Assembly (NCBI RefSeq): GCF_007558865.1
Contig: NZ_VLPK01000001.1
Coordinates: 1,116,001 to 1,180,000, forward strand
Direction of reading: 5' to 3'
DNA length: 64,000 nucleotides
Origin: Mucilaginibacter corticis
GTDB taxonomy: Bacteria; Bacteroidota; Bacteroidia; Sphingobacteriales; Sphingobacteriaceae
In this document: positions 17,398 through 25,474 of the stretch, piece by piece
Numbering within the stretch: position 1 is the stretch's first letter
Layout of the letters: every line of letters starts with the position of its first letter
Made by a program: the position numbers and the translations under genes
Notes under the pieces: model-generated
The model's database searches: none
Told to the model about the DNA's origin: nothing
Seen by the model: only the letters and a program-made list of their open reading frames with translations

Positions 17398-19584
17398 ATG
17401 TACCCAATAAAAACACCCGAATTAACGTTAGTAAAAGATATGTTTAAAAGATTTTATTTTGTGTTGGCTGTTGGCGCAGCACTTGCGTGTAAAGCCGCCC
17501 CTTCAAAACCGATAAAAGTACCCGGCTCAAACGACCTGCAGCCTACCGAGCAGCAAAGTACCGTTTGCAAAACCGTAGCTAAGTTTATATCTCAATACAA
17601 CTATAAAAAAGTTGATCTGAACGATTCGTTGTCGGCAGTGATATTTAACCGTTACATTAAAAGCCTGGACGAAGGCCATAATTATTTATTGGCAACCGAC
17701 ATACAGGATTTTGATAAATATAAAAGCGCGTTGAGCGACGATATCAAAAACGGAAACCTTAATGATGTTTATTACATGTTCAATGTGTTTCAAAAAAGGT
17801 ACGAAGAGCGTGTAAAATATTCTATTGCGCAATTGGATAAAACATTTGATTTCACACAAAAAGAGTCTTTCACTTATGACCGTTCTGACCTGCCATGGGT
17901 CGCCAATGAAACAGCGATGAATAATGAGTGGACCAAGCGTGTAAAATACGACCTGCTTAACTTAACGCTGGCCAGCAATGACGTAGCCAAAAATAAAGAA
18001 AAGCTTAAAAAACGTTACGAAGATCTGTTATCACAAAATTCAAAATTGAACACTAACGATGTTTTCCAGATCTTCATGGATGATTTTACCGAGGCTATTG
18101 ACCCGCACACCAATTATTTTGATCCGTTCCATGCGGCACAATTCAATATGGAAATGTCAAGGTCATTGCAAGGTATCGGTGCTACGCTTGAAAGCAAGAA
18201 CGAATACATCTCTATATCCTCGCTGGTTGCCGGCGGCCCTGCCGACAAAAGCCACCAGGTTAACAATGGCGACAGGATCCTGGCAGTAGCGCAAGGCAAA
18301 GACGGCGAGTTCCAGGATATTATAGGCTGGAGGATAGATAATGCTATCAAATTGATCCGTGGTACAAAAGGCACGGTAGTAAAACTTAAAATATTGCCGC
18401 AAGGCAAAGCGGTTTCTGATCAGCCTAAAATAGTTGAACTGGTACGTGAAAAAATTGTATTGAAAGATCAATTGGTTAAACAGGAAGTAAAAACATATAA
18501 AAACAATGGCAAAACCTATAAAATAGGGGTAGTTAACGTACCTGCTTTTTATGCTGATTTTGCAGCTTACCGTGCCGGCGATGCCAACTATCAAAGCACT
18601 ACGCGCGATATGAAACTGGCTATTGATACGCTTAAAAAAGCCAACGTTGATGGTATTGTTATCGACCTGCGCGAGAATGGTGGTGGTTCATTGAACGAAG
18701 CTATATCATTAACCGGCCTGTTCATTAAAACCGGCCCTGTTGTTCAGGTTAGAGATACCCAGGACCAGATAGATGTTAATAAAGATGAAGACCCGTCGGT
18801 AGCTTATGCCGGGCCGCTTGCCGTATTGGTTGATCGTTTCAGTGCTTCGGCATCTGAGATCTTCGCAGGTGCTATACAGGATTATGGCCGCGGATTGATC
18901 ATCGGTACGCAAACTTACGGTAAAGGTACTGTACAAAGCGAGATCGACCTGGATAAAGTGATCACGCCGTCAATTGCAGAGAAGTTAGGTATAACTTCAA
19001 GCGGTGATAAAACTAAGCAGGTATCAACCGGCAGTGAAAACCAGTTTGGCCAGTTAAACCTGACTATTGCTAAGTTTTATCGCATCAGCGGTAACTCAAC
19101 CCAGCATAAAGGTGTAATTCCGGATATTCAGTTCCCGTCATTGATCCCATTGGATAAATATGGTGAAGATACAGACCCGTCTGCATTGCCGTTTGATATT
19201 ATTCCAAAAAGCGATTACGTAAAAGCCGGCGACTTTGCAGCCGTTATACCGCAATTAACCAAATTGCATGAACAGCGCATGGCCACCAGCCCAAGCAATA
19301 AAGCCTTTATGGAAACCATCGCTGATTACAAAAAGAGTGAAAAAGAGAAATCGGTGACGCTTAACGAACAGCAGCTTAAAAAACAACGTGATGAAGACGA
19401 GTTAAAAACGCTTAACCGCGATAACGAACTACGGGTTGCTATGGGCTATAAACCTTTAAAGAAAGGCGAGACAAAACCTAAGAAAGAAGATCTTGATCCG
19501 CTGAAATTGGAAGCTGGCCAGATCCTGATAGATTATATTAATTTGGATAGCAAGGTTAGCCGCGTAGGCACAACTATTAAATAA
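17398..19584 (+). CDS. prc: tail-specific protease (S41, Prc/Tsp type)
   Basis: Periplasmic serine protease that degrades or trims proteins by their C-termini. The layout is that of Prc rather than short CtpA: a long N-terminal helical domain (residues about 40-230, ending FTEAIDPHTNYFDP), PDZ domain (GIGATLESKNEYISI, VNNGDRILAV), S41 core (GIVIDLRENGGGSLNEA, nucleophile Ser in FSASASEIFAG near 483, Lys in TYGKGTVQ near 508) and a charged C-terminal helical domain of about 150 residues. ATG codons at 17398 and 17440 are both possible; the second gives MFKRFYFVLAVGAALACKA, a signal peptide with a possible lipobox, and may be correct. A terminator follows. Confidence 0.92.
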   Translation: MYPIKTPELTLVKDMFKRFYFVLAVGAALACKAAPSKPIKVPGSNDLQPTEQQSTVCKTVAKFISQYNYKKVDLNDSLSAVIFNRYIKSLDEGHNYLLATDIQDFDKYKSALSDDIKNGNLNDVYYMFNVFQKRYEERVKYSIAQLDKTFDFTQKESFTYDRSDLPWVANETAMNNEWTKRVKYDLLNLTLASNDVAKNKEKLKKRYEDLLSQNSKLNTNDVFQIFMDDFTEAIDPHTNYFDPFHAAQFNMEMSRSLQGIGATLESKNEYISISSLVAGGPADKSHQVNNGDRILAVAQGKDGEFQDIIGWRIDNAIKLIRGTKGTVVKLKILPQGKAVSDQPKIVELVREKIVLKDQLVKQEVKTYKNNGKTYKIGVVNVPAFYADFAAYRAGDANYQSTTRDMKLAIDTLKKANVDGIVIDLRENGGGSLNEAISLTGLFIKTGPVVQVRDTQDQIDVNKDEDPSVAYAGPLAVLVDRFSASASEIFAGAIQDYGRGLIIGTQTYGKGTVQSEIDLDKVITPSIAEKLGITSSGDKTKQVSTGSENQFGQLNLTIAKFYRISGNSTQHKGVIPDIQFPSLIPLDKYGEDTDPSALPFDIIPKSDYVKAGDFAAVIPQLTKLHEQRMATSPSNKAFMETIADYKKSEKEKSVTLNEQQLKKQRDEDELKTLNRDNELRVAMGYKPLKKGETKPKKEDLDPLKLEAGQILIDYINLDSKVSRVGTTIK

Positions 19585-19604
19585 ACTATTTATATAAAGA
19601 TTAA

Positions 19605-19640
19605 CAAAAGATCCCGGTTACAGCCGGGATCTTTTGGTTT
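19605..19640 (+). terminator. rho-independent terminator after prc
   Basis: Perfect 13-bp stem CAAAAGATCCCGG/CCGGGATCTTTTG (19605-19617 with 19624-19636) and a 6-base loop. Confidence 0.88.
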
Positions 19641-19673
19641 AAAACCAATTTGGGTTATAAAGGTTTATCTATC

Positions 19674-20753
19674 ATGGCTAAGAAACCGTTGCTTGAATTT
19701 ACCGACAGGGGCATCTATTGCGATAAGGGCAAATTTTATATTGATCCCTGGAAACCGGTTGACTATGCCGTAATCACCCATGCCCATGCCGACCATGCTT
19801 ACTGGGGGCACAAGCATTACCTGGCACACCATTTATCTAAAGAAGTTTTACTGTACCGTCTGGGCGAGATCCAGTTGCAAACGGTTGAGTACGGCGAAAC
19901 CGTGATGAAAAACGGCGTGGAAATTTCGCTTTACCCTGCCGGGCATGTTATTGGTTCGGCGCAGATCCGGGTTGCTTACCAGGGCGAGGTTTGGGTAGTA
20001 TCAGGCGATTACAAAACGGAAGACGATGGCATCTCAACCCCGTTTGAGCCGGTAAAATGCCATCACTTTATATCTGAATGTACCTTTGGGATGCCTGTTT
20101 ACCAATGGAAGCCGCAGGTACAGATTTTTGACGAGGTAAATAACTGGTGGCGCAATAATGTAAACAACGGTTTGGCTACCGTTATTGTGGGTTACTCGTT
20201 GGGTAAGGCGCAGCGCATCCTGCAAAATTTAGATCTGTCTATCGGCAAGGTTTATACCCATGGTGTAATTGAAAACACCAATGAGGCGCTACGCCGTAAC
20301 GGGGTTATTCTTAATCCCACTGAAAGGATCACCCAGGACACCCCAAAAGACGAGGTGCGTAAGGGCATTATCATAGCGCCGCCTTCGTCTGTAGGTACGC
20401 CGTGGATGCGCAAGTTTCAGCCTTATAGTTTCGGGTACTGTTCAGGATGGATGGCTATCCGCGGAGCGAAAAGAAGGCGAGCCGCAGACCGCGGATTTAT
20501 ATTATCAGACCACGCCGACTGGGACGGGCTGATCAGCGCCATAGATGCTACCGGGTGCGAGAAAGTGTACCTTACCCACGGCTACACAGCCAGCTTTACC
20601 CGCTATTTAAATGAAATAGGGTTTGACGCGCACGAGGTGCATACTTTATATGGGGATGATGAGGCATTGGAAACAGTTCCAACTGAAGGACCTGATGGCC
20701 AAAAAGTCTCCCCCTTGGGGGGAGATTTAGAGGGGGTGGAGGCCACATCATGA
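19674..20753 (+). CDS. ligase-associated DNA exonuclease (metallo-beta-lactamase fold)
   Basis: Member of the beta-CASP-like family found beside ATP-dependent ligases and presumed to process DNA ends. From the ATG at 19674 the protein has 359 residues. It shows the metal motif THAHADHAYWGHKHY (HxHxDH), AGHVIGSAQI, VVSGDYKT, GYSLGKAQRI and the late LSDHADWDGL and YLTHGYTASF blocks. The last ~20 residues (after TVPTEGPDGQK) come from a CTCCCCCTTGGGGGGAG-type repeat and are probably not family sequence. Its stop codon overlaps the ligase start (ATGA), so the two are translationally coupled. The helicase and metallophosphatase that often complete this cluster are absent here. Confidence 0.9.
   Translation: MAKKPLLEFTDRGIYCDKGKFYIDPWKPVDYAVITHAHADHAYWGHKHYLAHHLSKEVLLYRLGEIQLQTVEYGETVMKNGVEISLYPAGHVIGSAQIRVAYQGEVWVVSGDYKTEDDGISTPFEPVKCHHFISECTFGMPVYQWKPQVQIFDEVNNWWRNNVNNGLATVIVGYSLGKAQRILQNLDLSIGKVYTHGVIENTNEALRRNGVILNPTERITQDTPKDEVRKGIIIAPPSSVGTPWMRKFQPYSFGYCSGWMAIRGAKRRRAADRGFILSDHADWDGLISAIDATGCEKVYLTHGYTASFTRYLNEIGFDAHEVHTLYGDDEALETVPTEGPDGQKVSPLGGDLEGVEATS
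20705..20745. repeat. G/C-run repeat in the exonuclease 3' end
   Basis: CTCCCCCTTGGGGGGAG followed by AGAGGGGGTGGAGG, a palindromic element of the CCCCCTAAAGGGGG style lying inside the last exonuclease codons and just upstream of the ligase ATG, where it also supplies a GGAGG-like sequence. Confidence 0.65.
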
Positions 20754-22369
20754 AAGCTTTCGCCCAACTATTCCTCTCGCTCGACGAGACCAACAAAACC
20801 AATGAAAAGGTTAGGGTCTTAAAGGACTATTTTAATAGCGTACCCGATACCGATAAGATGCACATGTTGGCACTGTTTACCGGGCGTAAACCTAAAAGGG
20901 TGATCAATGCCACGCAGATCCGCACCTGGGCTACAGAGATAACCAATATACCGATATGGCTGTTTGAAGAAAGCTACCATGTAGTTGGCGACCTTGCTGA
21001 AACTATGGCATTATTGATGCCTCAAAATACCAGCTCGACCACCAATAAAACTTTAACCGACTGGATCGGCGAACTCAACAGCTTAAATGATAAAACCGAA
21101 GAAGAACGTAAACTTTGGCTCATTGAATCATGGGCGATGCTGGATACGCAGGAACGCTTTGTATTCAACAAGCTGCTTACAGGGAGCTTCCGTGTGGGTG
21201 TGTCGCAAAGCTTGGTTATTAAGGCGCTTGCCGATATTACTAAGCTGGACGCGCCTACCTTAACCCACCGGATTATGGGTAACTGGATGCCCGAAACCTA
21301 TACGTATGAGCAGTTGGTGCAAGAACAGGGAGCGTCTGATGATATCTCGCGGCCTTACCCTTTCTTCCTGGCTTACCCTATACAAGAGACGTCAGAAAAA
21401 CAAAAATCGGCAGACGACCTGAAAAGCGCCTTGGGTGATGCAGGCGAATGGCAGGCCGAATGGAAATGGGACGGCATCCGCGCGCAGCTGATCAAACGTG
21501 ATGGCAAGATCTTTATCTGGAGCCGGGGTGAGGACCTGGCTACCGAGAAGTTCCCCGAGTTGCACCCGTTTTTAAATGCGCTGCCTGATGGTACCGTGCT
21601 TGATGGCGAGATACTAAGCTTCCAAAACGGTTTACCTATGCCCTTTAACGTTTTGCAAACCCGCATAGGCCGCAAGAACTTAAGTAAAAAGATATTGGAA
21701 GAAAGCCCGGTAGCACTGATAGCCTACGATTGCCTGGAATACGCCGGCGAGGATATCCGCGCCAAAACACAAAGCGAAAGGCGGGTGATATTAGAACAGT
21801 TGCAGACGGGAACAGCATTTCCTGAGATCTTCCGCATTTCAGAGTTAATAAAGTTTGATAACTGGGATAAGTTGGCCGGTATCCGCGAACAATCAAGAGC
21901 TATGGTAGCCGAGGGCATTATGCTTAAACGCAAAAGCGCCACTTACCAGGTGGGCCGTAAGCGCGGCGACTGGTGGAAATGGAAGATAGACCCGCTATCG
22001 GTCGACGCGGTGATGATCTACGCGCAGAAGGGCCACGGCCGGCGCGCCGACCTGTACACAGATTACACCTTTGCCGTTTGGGATGGCGATAAGCTGGTGC
22101 CGTTTGCCAAAGCTTACTCGGGCCTTACCGATGCCGAGATCAATAAGGTGGATTATTTTATTAAACGCAACACGCTCGAAAAATTCGGGCCGGTACGCAC
22201 CGTAAAACCCGAACTGGTTTTTGAAATAGGGTTTGAAGGGATCAACCGTTCTACACGCCATAAATCGGGCATAGCGTTGCGGTTTCCGCGCATACTGCGC
22301 TGGCGGCATGACAAGCCTAAAGAAGAGGCAGATACATTGGATAATTTGAAGGCTTTATTGGGTGATTAA
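20750..22369 (+). CDS. ATP-dependent DNA ligase
   Basis: Seals DNA nicks using ATP; this family is a repair-type ligase additional to the NAD-dependent LigA. The 539-residue protein has an N-terminal helical domain (residues 1-215), the nucleotidyltransferase core with the adenylated Lys239 in EWKWDGIRAQ, then GEILSFQNGLPMPF, EGIMLKRKSATYQVGRKRGDWWKWK (motifs IV-V), and a C-terminal OB-fold domain starting near DAVMIYAQKGHG and ending GIALRFPRILRWRHDKP. It overlaps the exonuclease gene by four bases, pointing to a shared end-processing and sealing role. A bidirectional terminator lies downstream. Confidence 0.94.
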   Translation: MKAFAQLFLSLDETNKTNEKVRVLKDYFNSVPDTDKMHMLALFTGRKPKRVINATQIRTWATEITNIPIWLFEESYHVVGDLAETMALLMPQNTSSTTNKTLTDWIGELNSLNDKTEEERKLWLIESWAMLDTQERFVFNKLLTGSFRVGVSQSLVIKALADITKLDAPTLTHRIMGNWMPETYTYEQLVQEQGASDDISRPYPFFLAYPIQETSEKQKSADDLKSALGDAGEWQAEWKWDGIRAQLIKRDGKIFIWSRGEDLATEKFPELHPFLNALPDGTVLDGEILSFQNGLPMPFNVLQTRIGRKNLSKKILEESPVALIAYDCLEYAGEDIRAKTQSERRVILEQLQTGTAFPEIFRISELIKFDNWDKLAGIREQSRAMVAEGIMLKRKSATYQVGRKRGDWWKWKIDPLSVDAVMIYAQKGHGRRADLYTDYTFAVWDGDKLVPFAKAYSGLTDAEINKVDYFIKRNTLEKFGPVRTVKPELVFEIGFEGINRSTRHKSGIALRFPRILRWRHDKPKEEADTLDNLKALLGD

Positions 22370-22375
22370 GTGTGC

Positions 22376-22592
22376 AGGTGATCCACTTAAGAATATGGAT
22401 CACCTGGATCACCATTTTTATCTAAGCTACTGTAAATAAACGTTTTGGCAAAATGAGTGAATCACTTTTGGATCACCATAAAAGTCAGTGTGCTTGTGTG
22501 TGAAATTGAGCTATCATTTTGATAATCAATTCATTAGAAACCGATCTTTTTTGGATCTCTTTTTAGCGAGTGGATCACCAAATTGAATCACC
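22376..22592. repeat. cluster of GGATCACC words
   Basis: Within about 215 bases of non-coding sequence, GGATCACC occurs four times (near 22395, 22403, 22469, 22571), its reverse complement GGTGATCC once (22378), and near matches GAATCACT and GAATCACCC twice. It is another word-repeat intergenic region, between the convergent ligase and oxidoreductase genes. Confidence 0.65.
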
Positions 22593-22600
22593 CCTAAAAT

Positions 22601-22634
22601 AAAAAGGAGGCTACTTTTTGAGTGCCTCCTTTTT
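22601..22634. terminator. bidirectional terminator between ligase and oxidoreductase
   Basis: Perfect 11-bp stem AAAAAGGAGGC/GCCTCCTTTTT (22601-22611 with 22624-22634), 12-base loop, with T tracts on either strand. It serves both convergent genes. Confidence 0.88.
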
Positions 22635-22655
22635 GTTATCAGAATTAACGGTCAA

Positions 22656-24158
22656 TTAAATGCCGCTAAGTTTCCATGGTGCTCTGTACTCGCGTTTAAC
22701 ATACTGGTTGATCTCATCAACGTTTGTAACTTTCATATTAGCAGCGTCATAGATCAGGTCGATGTATGCAGCAGGATTTGTATTACGTGTATGTTTATTA
22801 CCGTCTCTGCCTGTTACTTCCTTGCTGGTGGTTAAATTAACGCCCCTGATAGCCAGGTTACACATCAGCATAGCTTCGGTTAATAAAGCAGCTTCCTCAA
22901 ATGGCGAGCTGGTTTTCATATTACCGTAGCCTGCTAAACAAGCCTCAACCCATTGTGCATAGTGGTTCTCGTCTTTAACACGTGCGTATTTTTCAGGAAC
23001 GTTTACATCGTCCATTCTTGATACAGGTAATAAACGAGCACGTGATGCGTAGCAACCGGCAGTCATTTTACCTTTTGTACCAATAAACAACATACCGCCG
23101 TCACCTTCTCCCCAATGTTCAGACGGATCCAGTTCTTCAGGACGAGGAGGGATCATACCGCCATCAAGCCAATGTACTTTTACCGGGCCGCTGGTTTTAT
23201 CAGTTTTAGGGAATGTCATGGTAGTGAAGCTTGATGCAGGGCCTGTTTCCAATGTGCCGCCCTGGCCAACGCTTGTTGATACTTTCTCAACATATTTAAG
23301 GTTCAGCACTTTCATTGGGCCATGCAAAATATGCGCACCCATGTCGCCTAATACACCGGTTCCGTAATCCCACCAGCCTCTCCAGTTAAACGGCAATACT
23401 TTTATGCCACCCGGGGTGTCTGTTGTTGCAGGGAACGGTTTTTCTTTAGCGGTACCTTGCCATAAGTCCCAGTTAAGGGTGCTTGGCGGGGTAGCGGTTT
23501 CTTTTGGCCAGCGTAACCCGTTAGGTGTGTTAGCACCGTACCAGCCTTGCGGCCATACCGGGCGGTTGGTCCAGCACCAAACCTCGGTAACGTCACCAAT
23601 AACACCGGCATCATACCATTCCATCATCTTTCTAACGCCATCGCTTGATGATCCCTGGTTACCCATTTGGGTTTGTACTTTATATTTATTACCCATGTTG
23701 GCCATCATACGTGCTTCATACACATCATGCGCCATTGGTTTTTGTACGTAAACGTGTTTTTTAAGAGACATTGCAGCCGTAGCAACTACCGCGTGGGTAT
23801 GGTCAGGCGTGGCGCAATGCACGGCGTCAAAGTTTTTATGCTCTTTATCCAGCATCTCTCTCCAATCCACATACTTTTTAGCATCCGGATAAGTGTTGAA
23901 AACGTGAGCCGCGTAATCCTGGTCAACATCACATAAAAATGCAGATTTTGCTTTTCCGCTTTTCACAAATGCCTCAATATCGCTTGTTCCTTTTCCTCCC
24001 AGTCCCACACTCGCAATATATAAGGTATCGCTTGGCGCGCGGTAACCTTTACCTAATACAAACCGGGGTACTATGGTAAATCCGGCAGCAGCAAGGGCAC
24101 TCGTTTTCACAAAATCTCTGCGTGAAGGAGCGCTTGCCTTTTCTTCATTTTCTTTCAT
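22656..24158 (-). CDS. Tat-exported Gfo/Idh/MocA family oxidoreductase
   Basis: NAD(P)-dependent oxidoreductase, probably acting on a sugar or sugar derivative in the periplasm. The N-terminus is a twin-arginine signal (SRRDFVKTSALAAAGFTIVPR), so it is exported folded, probably with bound cofactor. The Rossmann part reads IASVGLGGKGTSDIEAF, FLCDVDQDYA, FDAVHCATPDHTHAVVATAAM and HVYVQKPMAHDVYEARMM, with the EKP-like Lys as QKP. The C-terminal beta-sheet domain includes WDLWQGTAKEKPF and GGWWDYGTGVLGDMGAHILH-type segments (here WRGWWDYGTGVLGDMGAH). It is 500 residues and stands alone between a terminator and a long gap. The substrate cannot be read from the sequence. Confidence 0.9.
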   Translation of the reverse strand: MKENEEKASAPSRRDFVKTSALAAAGFTIVPRFVLGKGYRAPSDTLYIASVGLGGKGTSDIEAFVKSGKAKSAFLCDVDQDYAAHVFNTYPDAKKYVDWREMLDKEHKNFDAVHCATPDHTHAVVATAAMSLKKHVYVQKPMAHDVYEARMMANMGNKYKVQTQMGNQGSSSDGVRKMMEWYDAGVIGDVTEVWCWTNRPVWPQGWYGANTPNGLRWPKETATPPSTLNWDLWQGTAKEKPFPATTDTPGGIKVLPFNWRGWWDYGTGVLGDMGAHILHGPMKVLNLKYVEKVSTSVGQGGTLETGPASSFTTMTFPKTDKTSGPVKVHWLDGGMIPPRPEELDPSEHWGEGDGGMLFIGTKGKMTAGCYASRARLLPVSRMDDVNVPEKYARVKDENHYAQWVEACLAGYGNMKTSSPFEEAALLTEAMLMCNLAIRGVNLTTSKEVTGRDGNKHTRNTNPAAYIDLIYDAANMKVTNVDEINQYVKREYRAPWKLSGI

Positions 24159-24640
24159 GTTAATAGTTTTATTGTTTGGTTTTATAGTTTTTTATTCAGT
24201 ATCTCTTGCTATGGCGTATCGGTCAGATCTCTAACTTAATGGAACGCGTTTTATGCAGTGGTAAAATTGGCTTTATATTTCCTGCTATTGTTCGATCACG
24301 ATCAGACAAAGGTTGAAATTATAAAATTAAATACGAATAACTAAAAAAAATCAGCTAATAAATCGTAACATTTTTAATATATATTTACAACACGTATATA
24401 CAAGCAGGTTTTTGCCCGAGCTTGTTTTTGTAATTGATCAATGCTGTAAATCAGCATCAGACCGGGAATGAGTGGCAGGGCCTTGTTTATTATAGGTAGA
24501 TATGTTAACAAATTATGATTTTTTCGTGTCGGTTTAACACTTAAAGGTCAAAAAATGCCCCATTATGCAGTATTAAAGCCTTTTAGTCTACATTGCCTGT
24601 CAACTATCTGTTGAAATACCTTATATATTGACCAAAAGAT
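24159..24640. other. long non-coding gap upstream of the glucokinase operon
   Basis: AT-rich region of about 480 bases between divergent genes with no credible reading frame. The only distinct structures are a small hairpin ACAAGC/GCTTGT (24400-24425) followed by a T5 run, which could end a short plus-strand RNA, and several weak palindromes (ATGCTGTAAATCAGCAT near 24443). The glucokinase promoter lies at its right edge. Confidence 0.5.
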
Positions 24641-24673
24641 TGTTATATATTACAAAATACATATTACTTTTGC
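24641..24673 (+). promoter_or_regulatory. promoter of the glucokinase/pentose phosphate operon
   Basis: TTG (24641-24643), a 22-base spacer and TACTTTTG (24666-24673), an exact TAnnTTTG box 15 bases before the ATG at 24689. Confidence 0.6.
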
Positions 24674-24688
24674 CGTCCATAACAATTT

Positions 24689-25462
24689 ATGAGCAAAGCA
24701 TCTCCACAACTTAAAGTCCTTTCTATTGACATAGGCGGATCGCATATAAAGGCCACAGTTTTAGATAATAATGGTGCGCTTTTAGTGCCTTATTCTAAAG
24801 TAGAAACCCCGCAGCCGGCTAATCCTGATAATATTGTAAAGGCAATAAAAAAACTTGCTGCAACACTTACCGACTTTAATAAGATCTCGGTTGGTTTTCC
24901 CGGATATGTGCGCGACAGTATTGTTAAAACCGCGCCAAACCTGGATAATGCCGCATGGGCTAATTTTAACCTGGGCCAAAAACTGGAAGAAGAGTTAGGC
25001 CAGCCTGCACGTGTTGTAAATGATGCCGATATGCAGGGCTTAGGCGTGGTAAACGGCAAGGGACTTGAACTGGTACTGACATTAGGTACAGGATTTGGTA
25101 CTGCTGTATTGCTTGATGGTAAGCTATTGCCCCATTTAGAAATTGGCCAAAGCCCTATTACCCGCCACAACAGTTATGATGCCTATGTAGGTGACAAAGC
25201 CTTTGACCAGGCTGGTAAAAAGAAGTGGAATGAGCGCATGGAAAAAGTTTTGCAAGTTTTAAAAACACTATTCAATTACGACTATTTGTATATAGGCGGC
25301 GGCAACGCCCGCGAGCTTACTTTTAAGCTTGACAGTAATGTGAAATTAGTAACCAATCAAGACGGTATAAAAGGTGGTGCAAGGCTATGGTCAACAGACC
25401 CGGCACCTGAATCAGATATGCCATCATCATCAAAAAAAAGTAAATCATCTAAACATTCATAA
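24689..25462 (+). CDS. ROK-family glucokinase, polyphosphate glucokinase-like
   Basis: Phosphorylates glucose to glucose-6-phosphate, the entry substrate of the operon it heads. The 257-residue protein has the ROK/ASKHA blocks VLSIDIGGSHIKATVLD (phosphate 1), VGFPGYVRDSIVKTAPNL, VVNDADMQGLG with the catalytic-type Asp, and LTLGTGFGTAVLLDGKLLPHLEIG. The short length and the absence of the Cys-rich zinc motif of typical ROK kinases place it nearer to polyphosphate/ATP glucokinases. The phosphoryl donor cannot be settled from sequence. The C-terminal tail is Ser/Lys rich (SSSKKSKSSKHS). Transketolase begins 12 bases downstream. Confidence 0.88.
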   Translation: MSKASPQLKVLSIDIGGSHIKATVLDNNGALLVPYSKVETPQPANPDNIVKAIKKLAATLTDFNKISVGFPGYVRDSIVKTAPNLDNAAWANFNLGQKLEEELGQPARVVNDADMQGLGVVNGKGLELVLTLGTGFGTAVLLDGKLLPHLEIGQSPITRHNSYDAYVGDKAFDQAGKKKWNERMEKVLQVLKTLFNYDYLYIGGGNARELTFKLDSNVKLVTNQDGIKGGARLWSTDPAPESDMPSSSKKSKSSKHS

Positions 25463-25474
25463 AAAAAGAGGAAA

